A stretch of 64,000 nucleotides of DNA from Gambelia wislizenii (lineage: Eukaryota; Chordata; Lepidosauria; Squamata; Crotaphytidae). Below the pieces are notes generated by a model, which was not told the DNA's origin, searched no databases, and saw nothing but the letters and a program-made list of their open reading frames with translations. The position numbers were made by a program, and so were the translations under genes. Location: assembly GCA_030847615.1 (NCBI GenBank), contig JAUMIR010000005.1, forward strand, positions 209,916,645 through 209,980,644. The letters run 5' to 3'. The first letter of the stretch is position 1; each line of letters opens with the position of its first letter. This document shows, one piece after another, positions 31,454 through 42,519 of the stretch.

Positions 31454-32741
31454 ATATTATATTCACTCATTTCAATGAAGAGTGCATTCATTTCAAAGCT
31501 TCATTGGAGAGAAAATTAACTAAACACTTCCTTAAAAAGACATATGCCCACACTCACTAAATGCTAGTTTGCATTATGGTGACTGCCTGTTTGCTTCTTT
31601 TACCACTCCCCTCTCTTCCTGCATCACTCTGACTAGTAGCCCTTGTTTCTTCCTCCCTCTCTCTCCTCCATTAGACCATGTATTTGAATGTGCACATGTT
31701 TTAATAAGAAAAGCTAGTTGTATATTTTACAAAGAAGAATAAGCTTCTTTGAACTGCAGCTGCATGCTATCCAGGGGCCCTCTATCCTGACGTCCCCTGA
31801 CATCAAATGGCCTTGAGGGCCAGTACTGTGAAGATGCCTTTTGCAGGAGAGGGAAACTTTGAGCTACTAAAGGAGGTACTAAATACCAGAAGTTTCTGGG
31901 TCAAAAGACACCCATCTCCTAGACAGTACTGACCTGGGTGGAACAGTGATTTGCTCAATAAAATGCATGTTTTCTTAAAGAGCTCCTTCCTATGCATTAG
32001 AAGTATGAGCAAGGGAGCTTTGGGACTACCTGAACAGAACCACATGCTTTTCAGCTATGCTTCCACCTATGCTTCTCCAACCTAACAACTATTCACCATC
32101 TGTGAAAAAAGCTACTATAGCGCTTGTGTAGTGTAGTCAGGATTGGATCTGGGATCTAGGAAATCTAGGTTTATGTATCTACTGAGCTCAGCTCCCTACT
32201 GAGTCATGAAACTTACTGGGTATCCTCGTGAAAGTCCCCCACCCAGCTTCTCTCTCTACCTGAAGCCATAGGATTTAGATTTAAAACAACAGTGCTGAGA
32301 TTAACTATGGAAGCACCCACATTAACAGCATAACTGAGAAGAACCTGTTTTTTTACTTCATGTAGTGAAATTGCTCCTTTGGAAATAGGTGTCAGAGTTT
32401 GTTATGATATTGCATGTTGCTGTTCTCTGTTTTCAAAAGACAATTCCTTGAGCGAATAAACATTTACAAATATTTTAACACTCGACAGATGTGAATCTGT
32501 AATAACCTGCCAAAATGGTTAATGTAAGTGGCAACGATATAATTTCCTAACTCTGTTTCAGCCTGTTGCACCATGTTTTTCTTGTTGACTCAGCAATGCA
32601 GCAAGTCCCATCCTAAATTCATTCAGTGAAGTATACAACTGATTCATTGAGAAGATGTAGGCAGATCATCTTTGACTTCAGTCCTTAAAAGGCTTTCTCT
32701 TAATACAAGAACAACTGACCCTATAATCATGTACATTTGAT
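31454..32741. other. Unassigned sequence
   Basis: No gene or repeat recognised. Confidence 0.5.
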
Positions 32742-33010
32742 CAGTGATTCTTAACTTGTGGTCCAGGGACCCCCAGGGGTCTGTGATGTCCTCACAGGGG
32801 GTCTGGGAAGGCTTGAAGGCTGCTTGGCCCATTTCCTACCTGCAGTGGAGTGGCCACATGACAGGAGCCAAGGCAAAGGCTGGCAGGCTGGTTTGGCCTG
32901 CGCATTGCCATTCAGCCCACTCCAGCCACAAACTTGCAGGAAGAAACAGGAGAAACTTGCAGGAAGAAACAGTCTTACCTCCCTCTCCCGTGCCTCTGAG
33001 GAAAATTTAA
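32742..33010 (+). mobile_element. hAT-type element fragment
   Basis: CAGTGATTCTTAACTTGTGG and the following 60 bp (GTCTGTGATGTCCTCACAGG) match the reverse complement of the right half of the element at 253-626. A TTGCAGGAAGAAACAG 22-bp unit is duplicated at about 32935 and 32957. I could not find the right end. Confidence 0.6.
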
Positions 33011-33249
33011 TGGATGGTGTAATTGTATTATTATTACCAGTTATTATTAGTTTTTTGTCATCATCATCATCATCATCATCATCATTAGCTTTGCACAGTT
33101 TGGGTGCTAGACAACCATTAGCTTTGTGTAACTTTTCAGGGAATGTTTCCCCAAATAGTGAAAGTTATCTGTTTGTCTCAGCATGTGATTTTCCTCACAT
33201 GCATATTTTGCACTTAGGTGGCAAAAACACCTCTGAGTATTCCTTGACT

Positions 33250-33375
33250 AAGGAAATTATCAGATGTGGCTAACGTAGTGCCAGAATAACGGCAGCAGAA
33301 TGCAAAAGGACGCCAATATCACATGATGTTGTCCTTTTGCATTCTGCTGTCATTATTCTGGTGTTTATTTTTATT
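33250..33375. mobile_element. Hairpin-forming remnant of a GGA...TTATCAG element
   Basis: GGAAATTATCAGATGTGGC resembles the end of the GGACTTTATCAG family. Directly after it, CAGAATAACGGCAGCAGAAT and its inverse form a hairpin around 33312-33328. The right end is missing. Confidence 0.45.
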
Positions 33376-33582
33376 GATGGGCCAAGCTGTGAATAGATCA
33401 CCCATCCTGTTTTGGTGCCAGCATTGCTGGTGTGTGAAACCTTGGGCCATTTATCTCACATGAATGCAGCATAAATGGCCAGTCCAGCATGAACACTTCC
33501 AAGTCAAATCACAATATCCAGGTTAGTGATGCACTTTTTTAAAACCTTCCCTGGTTTACTTGGAAGTTTTAAAGTGTGTGTA

Positions 33583-34053
33583 CAGTAGCACCCCCATATC
33601 TGCTGATTCGCCAACCACGGATTCAGTTATCTGTGGTTGGCGATGGTGAAGGGAAGGGAGGTGGAGGAGAGATCTCACCTCACCCGTCCCTTCCCCTGGG
33701 AGGGCTCCTGTCGCTGTGGCGGTGATCGCAGGGACAAAGGGGGAAGGGAGGGGGAGGAGTGATCTTGCTTTCCCCCTTCCCCCTTTGGCCCTTTGATTGC
33801 CACTATGGTGGGGCCATGGCAGCGATGAAGGGGGCAGAGGAGCAATCTTGCCTGTCCCCTTCCCCCTTTGCCCTGTAATTACCACTGGAGCAGGGCCATG
33901 GCAGGGGAGAAAGGGGAAGGGAGGGGCAGGAGCAATCTCGCCTCCCCCCTTTCCCATGCAATGTCCCCAGGATGGCATTTGCTATTATCTGTGGAATTCA
34001 CCATCTGTGGGGGGGGGGCGAACCAATCCCCCATATATACGGGGGTGCTACTA
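33583..34053. mobile_element. Tigger-like element with internal minisatellite
   Basis: Ends CAGTAGCACCCCCATATCTG and GGGGGTGCTACTA are inverted, flanked by TA. The interior has three to four imperfect units of roughly 90 bp (GAAGGGAGGGGGAGGAG...CCCTTTG form) between 33650 and 33960. A second member with opposite orientation is at 62373-62916. Confidence 0.8.
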
Positions 34054-34430
34054 TATGTGGTTTTTGTAATTTTTTGTGTTTTATTTTTGAATTTCCTGCA
34101 TGATGAAGTCTCATGGAATTTCAAAGGAGGAAGTGAATGGGGCTTTGTTCACTTCCTCTTCATTTCCAAGGAAGCCTTCTTCCGGGATTAGAGGTAAGTG
34201 CAATAGAGGGTGTTCTTTTGCCGGCATAAAAATAGTAGGATAACTTGCACAATATGCATTTACTTCCCAGTCATTGTTATTTAGTTTACACAACTCTTTT
34301 GCACGCAGAAAATACTGACATACTGTATCAAAACATACCAATTAAAATGTATTAATTGGGGGTAATTCTTAGTCACTGCCTACAAAAACCTTTTTTCCAT
34401 GAAAAACAACTTTTATAGTGACCAATGCCC
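34054..34430. other. Unassigned sequence with a GGAC-family-like piece
   Basis: AAAGGAGGAAGTGAATGGGG and TTTGCCGGCATAAAAATAG resemble the interior of the elements at 29137 and 40091. The rest is unassigned. Confidence 0.4.
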
Positions 34431-34437
34431 AAACTCG

Positions 34438-34700
34438 TTGTTGATGTTGTTATTGTTGTTGTTGTGTGCCTTCAAGTCATTTTCGACTTATGGTGACCCT
34501 AAGACAAAGCTATCATGGGGTTTTCTTGGCAAGATTTGTTGATAGGATGTTTGTCTTTGCCTTCCTCTGAGGCCAAGAGAGTATGACTTGCCTAACTAAG
34601 GTCACTCCATGGGTTTCCATGGTGAGCAGGAATTCAAACTCTGGTCTCCAGAATTGTACACCATGATAACTCTCCAAATCCTTCTGTCCACCCTCCCTCA
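34438..34700 (-). mobile_element. MIR-like tRNA-derived SINE
   Basis: Reverse-complemented, it has a B box (GGTTTGAATCC-like, degenerate), then ACCTTAGTTAGGCAAGTCAT and AGAGGAAGGCAAAG, the core part, and ends in a (CAA)n tail at 34438-34465. It is the same family as 63262-63482, where the B box is clear. Such SINEs are transcribed by RNA polymerase III and moved by LINE enzymes. Confidence 0.7.
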
Positions 34701-34783
34701 TTATGGTCTCTGCCCCCCCAGTAGAAATTCTTTCACCTGAAATGTATGACTTGGTCCAAAATGTGACTTAACTCCTTCACTAA

Positions 34784-34982
34784 GGAGATTATCAGATGCA
34801 AGAAAAGTACCTTAGCAGACGGGGCCTCCCCATCAATGCAAAGCAACGCCTTACTAACAGCTGCAGCACAGGAGCAGAACGTGACAAGGATGAGGACATC
34901 TGAAACTGGGTCCCATTCACAGGACAGAAATGTCATCCTGGCATTCTACTAAGGTACTTTTTGGACGCATCTGTTCATCTCC
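34784..34982. mobile_element. Short element with GGAGATTATCAGATGC ends
   Basis: The left end GGAGATTATCAGATGC and right end GCATCTGTTCATCTCC are inverted with few changes. AAGTACCTTAG and CTAAGGTACTT are a second inverted pair inside. Flanks are TAA and TAT. It looks like another 3-bp-duplication MITE. Confidence 0.65.
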
Positions 34983-35600
34983 TATGAGTAGATCTATATA
35001 AATAGAATTCAGGATTTCATAAACTTTTGGAACAAATTGGTAAATGCAAAGCACTTTAACTTAAACCCATGTAAACAGTAGAATACTACTGTTAAGTATA
35101 ATACTTAAAGTATTATACTTTAAACAGTGGGAAACTGTTTACATGGTAGAACTCACACCTTTTGCATTGTAGTTGTGAAATGGCTTTATTTCTGTTCATT
35201 TGTTGGGTATTGATTCCTCATGAATGTAGTTCAACAAGCATTCCCATCTACATGGATCATGAGACAGAAAAAGTTTAGTATACAGTAATTCAAACATATA
35301 GTTCAATATTTGCAGTATTTCTTATGGTGTTTGTATATATTTGCTTAACAGGAAAGCCCTAGTCTTGGAGATTATTTATTATGAAAGAAGTTACAATGGA
35401 AAATTATATGTCTAAAACTGTTTTGAATATGGCCTGTTCAACACAAATTTATTTGAATTTTACAAACTTTTTTTCATTCATCAGAAGGGCCTCAAAGCAG
35501 AATTTGAAATGTTACTTTTTTAGGCTACAACTTGTAGAACTCCACAGGCAACAGGAAAGATTCTTAGAAATGTAGTCCACCACCACCCCCAAGCTCTGAT
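34983..35600. other. Unassigned AT-rich sequence
   Basis: Nothing recognised apart from a local inverted pair at about 35090-35125 (AGTATAATACTT). Confidence 0.5.
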
Positions 35601-35619
35601 TGAAAGTATTTACAGAATT

Positions 35620-36190
35620 TGCATGCTTCAGGCTTTACTGAAGAGAAACCACAATTTATTAGAAAGTCAAAACCAGCCATGGGTTAATATTATGCTGGAG
35701 CAAAGAAAGGCTTTGGTGGCAAGACTATCATATGCACAAAGATGGAAGAACTTGTTACCTATAAAGGAGGACTGGCTGTTATATTTGAATGGATTACCAG
35801 AAATTGATAAATTATCTGCTCTCACCAGAGATAATCAGCAGTGACATTTGTAAAAGACTGGAAACCCCAATTGACTTTTGCAGAAAGAAGAAAATGACTT
35901 GATAACTGTGGGTTTTGAGAATTAGAAGGATTTGAGCTATCAGAAAAAGTGTATGATGTAGAGGCTGAAGGAGAGCTATGGTTACACAATACTTATTTGT
36001 AACCACCAAAAAGAAAATCAGAAGTCGTTTATCTGTTTCCTTGTATTTGTTAGATCTCGGTATATCTTATTTACAGTTTGTCTTTCATTACACTTTCTTT
36101 TCTTCTCTTTCCTTTTTTTCTTTCTTGGGATATTTGTAACAACTTTTATGTATTTGGAAAATTTTGATAAAAGTATATTTTTTTAAAAAA
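35620..36190 (+). mobile_element. L1 3' end fragment
   Basis: The frame 35623-35844 reads ARLSYAQRWKNLLPIKEDWLL and LPEIDKLSALTRD, which corresponds to the C-terminal end of an L1 ORF2 of a second lineage. A T/C-rich 3' UTR and an A-rich end (about 36178-36190) follow. No duplication was found. Confidence 0.6.
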
Positions 36191-36582
36191 ATGAATTGAT
36201 TTTATCTAGTTAGTGCCTATATTTGAGCACTCTTCTAAGCATATGCGGGGGGTCATCACCTATAAACATTGTCTGTTCCAAAAACATCCAGGGAATATAA
36301 TCTTGCAATGTGGAGAATAGTGTAGTGTGTGTGTATGGGGGGCAACTTGATCTTGGAGTCTAACCTCTATTCTTAATTAAATTGTGGTAGCATTCTAGAT
36401 CAAGTGGTCAAGAGGGGAAGCAAAATCCCTTCTATTCAACATTGCCACATTTTAGTAATTCATTTTAAAAATGGTTTCGGTTGTTGTTGTTGCTCCTCTT
36501 CTTTCTGCTGTTCAAATGTTATGTGCCATTTAATTGAAATGCCTCTCCAGCCTTTCTAGGGGAACCTTGGGGGAAAATGCTA

Positions 36583-36619
<37 letters not shown>

Positions 36620-37165
36620 CATCTATTGTATGCTTTTTAAAGACACATTGCTGTGGGGAAAGGAATATGTAAGAAACCTTCTGCAGAATTGCCATGCAAA
36701 ATGAAACAAGTGTGACATAATAGACACTTCCTTGCAGCCTTCGGAAATGTGCTCACTCAGGAAGCCTGGAGTTAATTGATTATTTTTAAAAATAAGGCAT
36801 ATCCTTCCAGAATAGAAATTGCATTTCATGTAAGATTATTACATTTTTTGAGGGTCTAGAGATTATTCTTATGCAGCTGCCATAAAGAATGACATGAGCT
36901 CTGTTTTACTCACTTGAAGGAAATAATTGCTCATGGAAATCTCACACATCATCTTTGAGTCCCAAGTATGTGTCACTGTCTGCATGATTTGAAAGTGTTT
37001 AAACACACACACACACACACCAGGGCTGAGATAATGTATCAAGCTAAAACAAAAATTAAATTAGTTTTATAAGTCAACCCTTCTAATGGTTTGATAAGAT
37101 TTCTTTTAGGGGAAGGAAAATACCGACCAGTTGTTGTGTCATCAGGGACTTAAATGGAGCTCTGC
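36191..37165. other. Unassigned sequence with microsatellites
   Basis: (GAT)n at about 36583-36617 and (CA)n at about 37003-37020. No gene seen. Confidence 0.5.
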
Positions 37166-37169
37166 TGAA

Positions 37170-37694
37170 TGGAACATAGTCAAGCACCCTGTTTCCCACA
37201 GTGGCCAACTAGAAGCCTATGCAAAGCCCATAAGTAGGACTGGAGTGCAACAACATACTCATGTTCATGTTTCCAGCCAATTGATATTGACAGACATTAT
37301 GCCACATTGCCTCTGATACTGGAGGTGCCAGAAGACCTCATTACTGATAGCCAAATCATTGAGAACTAGTAGCATTGCCTTCAAGGCTGCTTCTGAGAGT
37401 TGTAGCTCAAAAAATAACCTTCCCAAGTTCTGAGACGATTCTAGTATTATGAAGAGGAAAACCACAGCCACTTTCTCTATACTGTGCATGTATTGTTTTA
37501 TATACATTAGTTGTTTTTCTTTTAAGTTAAAGGCCATAAATGGTGTAACCTTTTCTCATAGAAGAATTGCTCTAGTGCTCTATAGTCTAGTCACTTGGTC
37601 ATCTTAGTTGTCCTTTTCTGCACCTTCTACAGTTCTTTGAGATCCTGTTTGCAGTGGGTAACCTAACTGTGCCAAATACTCAACATGTGGTGGC

Positions 37695-37742
<48 letters not shown>

Positions 37743-38210
37743 TATATTTACACACACAGAGACAGGCTTTGTATAGTCAAAAATGTATTTTGATTACTTT
37801 TTTAATGATCCCCATCTTGGAATTTTCCTTTTGCATAGCCACCACAAAATTGGTGCTTTCATCAAGCTGACTACCACAAATCCAACTCTGAGAGCCCTTA
37901 TCTCTTGTTTCTTTCCTACATTTCCCACCAGTCAACTTCATCAGATGTCCCAGAGCTTGGGCAAGTTACTTTTTTGGGCTACATCTCCCAGAATCATTCC
38001 AGCTAGTCGCTCCCAGCTCAGACTCATCAGAAGATATGTCCTACTGATAATTTTTTTCCCCCAAATGTGGATCCTTTTATATTTGTTTGCACTGAACTAC
38101 ATTAGCTATTTTGATGCCTTTAAGCAAGTTTGGAAATATCATTTTGCAGTCTTTTGCTGTCCCACCAGCTTTTTGAAGAGCAGAAACAAAAGCTTGTGGA
38201 ACTTGTATTC
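37170..38210 (-). mobile_element. CR1/L3-type LINE, antisense fragment
   Basis: CACAGTGGCCAACTAGAAGC near 37198 and AACCTTTTCTCATAGAAGAA near 37548 are the reverse complement of a well-known CR1/L3 3' region, which on the other strand codes for RRATK and HLEYC-type words. GTGGATCCTTTTATATTTG (about 38067) is a further piece. A (TA)n run at 37698-37740 interrupts it. Decayed. Confidence 0.55.
37698..37740. repeat. (TA)n microsatellite
   Basis: About twenty TA units, interrupted once near the end. Confidence 0.9.
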
Positions 38211-38989
38211 TTGAATCCTGGATGTACAATACTGGTCACTCTAATTACAGGCATGCATGAGAAGTTATGACTTCTGAGTCATTGTGGAAAGGTGGAAAGG
38301 AATAAAGCTGTACATGCCTTCATCTCTCTGGGAGGTACATTCTCTTTTGGTATTTCACTCACCCAGGAGGAAGAACTGTTGTTGTTTTTTCATTTGTTCC
38401 TCAGCCATTGACTGTAAAAATCTTACAGATCCTTTCTTAATCAAAATCTTCACCTTCCTAGGACACTGTAAACATTTGCACTATGTTTGGATGCCCTATC
38501 CAAACTGTATTTATTTAAATTCTCTGCCATCGCTCTACTAAAAACTGAACACGAGGTCTCTAGATGTTGTAGAACAATGGAATAATAGAGTTGAAGGGAT
38601 CAAAGGCCATAGGAACCAGTCTTCTGAAGGCCAGGCCATCCACTCCAAGACTGTTCGAAATAGTCATGAATTTTGATCATTTCTTTTATTTGCATTGATC
38701 AGATTCTGTTTGGCATCTTTCTTTCCCCAGCTGCTCCTTGCTTTAGCATTTTTTAAAAAACAAAACCCTTCTTTGTGTTCAGCCACATTTCTTCAATCTC
38801 CCCACACTGTCCTCACATTTTCTTACCAATTGTTTATTTAAAAATATGTTCTCAGGAATGTAATCACAGCATATCGTAGCATGGGGCTAGGCAGCTCATG
38901 TCTGTACACCAGAAATTTTTGAGTCTTTCTTTTGTTCCTCTGTGTTGTACATCGTTGAATGCTGGTTGGTGCTGTTACTGATCCCACCC

Positions 38990-39127
38990 ACCCTGTTTTT
39001 GATTTCCTATTTGTGTCATATTGCTTTTATATTGTAAGGTTTACTGTAAGCCACCTTGAGAACCTTTATTATTGGATAGAAATTAAGATTGTAATTTAAT
39101 AATTTAATGATGATGATGATGATGTAA
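38990..39127 (+). mobile_element. L2/SINE-type 3' tail with (ATG)n
   Basis: TTTACTGTAAGCCACCTTGA followed by a (GAT)n run at about 39108-39125 is a tail of the L2-mobilised type. Confidence 0.6.
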
Positions 39128-40087
39128 TATCTAGGAATAATTTACATTGTTAATTGAAGTGGATTTGTATAGTGATTTTCCACAAAATATAGCCCCCCCA
39201 AACGACACTGTTTTTTTTAATACATTTCCGGGGGGAGGGCAAACAAAATCTTTCAAACCCCCCCCCCCATAATGCAAAATATATTATCATGGCTTACTGT
39301 TTCTCAAATGTGGTGTCTCAATATATTGAAAAAAAGCAATTTCTTGTTGAAGACTAGAAAACCTGTGTTATTTACCAGTGCTAATGCTGACAAACTTGTT
39401 AGACTGGGAAAACATCCTGAGCATGCATGTCTACTGCATATGTTCATAATGTTCTGTCCACAATCCTGCATCATCTGGCAGAATGCAAAATTCTACCAGA
39501 TAAAATTCCAGCTCATCCACTCTCTGCATGGATAATTCAACTTACTCCTACATCCCCCTGCCAACATGGCCATTTAGTACCCTGGGAAGGACAGGGATCA
39601 GTCAAGAAGCATTCAGCTACATTCCTAAAACTGGGCACACAACAATGAAGCCATTCTTCAGGACCTCCTGGGAGTCCTATGGAGGTTCTGGAAGATGATG
39701 TCATAATCATGTGTTGCACGGTAGAAACATTGCTGGAGACTTGTTGGCTGCTCCCATTCACTCTGGGCCACTAAATAGTCATGTTGAGGGGAAGGTGAGT
39801 TTTCCATGTGGTCACTGTATGGAGGAGGTAGTGAATACCTCTTCTTCTCATGACCACAAGAGAATTTACACAACATAAACTGGATTTATACCTGCATATG
39901 TCAACAGGATGTCCTGTTCTTAAAATGGTATCTGGCTAGGGAGTGCTCCATCCAGAGATATAGAAGCAGCCAGACATCCAGGCTAGATAGGTAAATAATG
40001 GGGAGGGAAAGGAAAAGGAAATTAGAGGTGGGAATGGAGTGGGAGGAAGCAAGGCTTAGAAAAGTTATTTTTGGTCCTTGGATGGAC
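39128..40087. other. Unassigned sequence
   Basis: No gene or repeat recognised. C-run at 39258-39268. Confidence 0.5.
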
Positions 40088-40090
40088 TTA

Positions 40091-40654
40091 GGACTTTATC
40101 AGACCACCTTCCGTAAAAATTCTTTTGCTGGCATATTTTGAATCATTTTTATGCTGGCAAAAGAACCCCACCTACCAGACCTACCTTTAGCAGTGTAAAA
40201 AGGCAGCCCAGACAGTAACGGAGCTCCATTTACTTCCAGGCTTGAGATTTCACCAATTCTCGCAAGAAGACACGAGCACGGCAGATTTAAAAATTAGACC
40301 AAAATAAACACACAAAACATACACACACACACACAGAAACACACTTTAAAAGTCCAAAGTACATGGGGAGGGGGTTTAATAAAAAGAGCGTCTCCTACCT
40401 GGATGTCGTGATCTCATCTGGAAGTGTTCTATCATTGACGCCATATTCACGTGAGCACAATGGCGTGAGGATTCAAATGCTGGCAATGGCAGAAACAAAG
40501 CTCCATGGCAGATCTATCAATGGCTTGGCCTGGCAATAAAAACGGTTTTTGGACTTGACATGATCGCAAAAGGATGATGTTGTCTGGTATGTGTGCCCTT
40601 TTGTGATCATTAGGCTTTGTTATGATGCCATAAATGCCACATCTGATAAAGTCC
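40091..40654. mobile_element. Non-autonomous transposon with GGACTTTATCAG ends and TTA duplication
   Basis: GGACTTTATCAGA at the left and TCTGATAAAGTCC at the right, with TTA on each side (40088-40090, 40655-40657). It matches 29137-29992 at the right half (CATCTGATATGTGTGCCC form). The right part contains a hairpin around GATCGCAAAAGG ... CCCTTTTGTGATC. Confidence 0.85.
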
Positions 40655-41686
40655 TTAGTGAGCAGTCGCCTCTGAAGAAGATGCTAAATTTTATACTATA
40701 TATATAAATCTATCAAGAATATTTATATATATTCTTGATAGATTTATTGCTGTGAAATAGTGATGTTTTAATTATTTCCCAAATACGAAAAAAGGCAAGA
40801 TCAAACCCTGGAATAAACCTGATTCTCATTGGGTTAATTCTTTCACAAATGTGCTCTTCATTTTATGATGGAACCAGTGTATTTAATACAGCCATTACTG
40901 GCATGACTTTAAACATTAAAATATGTCTCGTTTCGGTCTTTAAACATAAACCTGCTGCTTACAGAGTACATACATAAAAATTGCAATGGGTAGGCACTTA
41001 TAATTCATTTGGGAACTAGGAGGAAATACACACACACACACACACATATTAAGCCTTACAAATACCTTCGTGATGTCTTCAGGGCAAATTGAAAGATATT
41101 CATTGACTTCAAAAGGGCTCTAATTAAGACTTTCACACGCTAAACAAAAACCTAGCATGTAGAAACTTCTCATAGAAATTATAATATTCTAGCAAATAGG
41201 TTGGACATTTCTCTAATTACTTCATGTGCAAAATATAACATGCACATTTCATAACTGGAGAGCTTGTCATTTTCTTTGGCTAAACATCAGCAGTCTTTAA
41301 AGCTTCCTTCTTGGAACTAGAGGGTTCCTGGAGGTAGCCATGCATGTCTAGCAGCAACAATAAAACCCGCTAGGAATAGCAATGTATAATTACTTTTATT
41401 AAGACGGACCAAAACATCAGAAAGTTGCAATCACATTTTTGAATCTAGCAGAACACTTTTTCAACCTAAATGCCAGTAAAAAAGTAAAATAGAGAGAAGA
41501 CTATTTGAAAGATCCATAGAAACTGTAATTTATAAGAGAGAGTGTAATTTATTTGGAGAGAGTATAGGTAGTATTGTCAGGTTTTTGAAATAGTGATAAG
41601 GCACACATCACTAATTACATAATTTTAATGGTTACAAATGAACTTGAGGTCCTTTTAGATGTTATGTACATTTTAGTTTTGTAGTA
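40655..41686. other. Unassigned AT-rich sequence
   Basis: A perfect inverted pair at about 40705-40745 (ATCTATCAAGAATATT / AATATATATTCTTGATAGAT) and (CA)n at 41029-41046. No gene seen. Confidence 0.5.
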
Positions 41687-41922
41687 CAGAAGGGCCCCTG
41701 TATCCACTGGGGATTGGTTTGGGGGGGAGCTGTGGATACCAAAAAACGTGGATAATAGTGAACACCATTGAAATTAATGGGACTTCCAGCTTAAAATATC
41801 ATAGAGTTGCCTTGGAGGACCTAGAAAATGGCTAGAGAGGACCCAATTTATAGGAAGACACTATGGTAGGTGTGCTGTTTGAATCAGTGGATAATGAATC
41901 AGTGGATACGTGGCTCCTACTG
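41687..41922. mobile_element. Tigger-like non-autonomous element
   Basis: CAGAAGGGCCCCTGTATCCA and TGGATACGTGGCTCCTACTG are inverted ends, flanked by TA. The interior has GAGGACCTAGAAAATGGCTA, shared with the element at 31137. Confidence 0.75.
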
Positions 41923-41969
41923 TAGGTATGTATTAATTAAATTATATGTATTAATTAAATTATAAAGTA

Positions 41970-42186
41970 CAGGTTGATCCCCATCTCTGTGGGGAATACA
42001 TTACAAGACACATACCCCCCATGGATACCTGAAACCCTATTATTCTCAATGAGATGAACAGCAAAAGTTGATCATAGAATCACATTGGGGGTGAACTTAA
42101 AAAATGCCTAGAGAGAACATATTTTTTCAGAGATATATATAAGTGAAGCTATGGATACTGAATCTGTGGATATGGAGGTCGACCTG
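41970..42186. mobile_element. Tigger-like non-autonomous element
   Basis: CAGGTTGATCCCCATCTCTG and GGATATGGAGGTCGACCTG are inverted ends with TA on both sides. Interior AAAAATGCCTAGAGAGAACA. It ends about 50 bp before the L1. Confidence 0.75.
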
Positions 42187-42237
42187 TAATACAATTTTGT
42201 TTTTATAATATATTTTAACGATCCTGATTTGCCTTAT

Positions 42238-42251
42238 GGTTTGTTAATTGT
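42238..42251. repeat. L1 target-site duplication, left copy
   Basis: GGTTTGTTAATTGT, identical to 49428-49441. Confidence 0.95.
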
Positions 42252-42519
42252 TTTTTTTCCATATTTTTTTATTCATATTTTCAAACAACTAAAAGGCATT
42301 CATACATTCACACAGTTAATTATTAACACAAATTCTATACAGATTCTACACAATCTGCTTATATTTTACCAAAAGATATCTTTACACATTCCACACTCTA
42401 CTTCCTTGTTTCCTTCTTAACCACATTGTTTAACTTATGCATAGTTTCCTCCCTTTTCTCTTTCCTCTCTCCTGTCTCTGTTTTCCTTCTTATTACCTCT
42501 AAATTTTTCTTTTTCCTTT

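Noticed and set aside
33556..34191. Open frames on both strands rich in Gly, Pro and Ser
   Set aside because: They lie in the minisatellite of a Tigger-like element; no motif and no start context.
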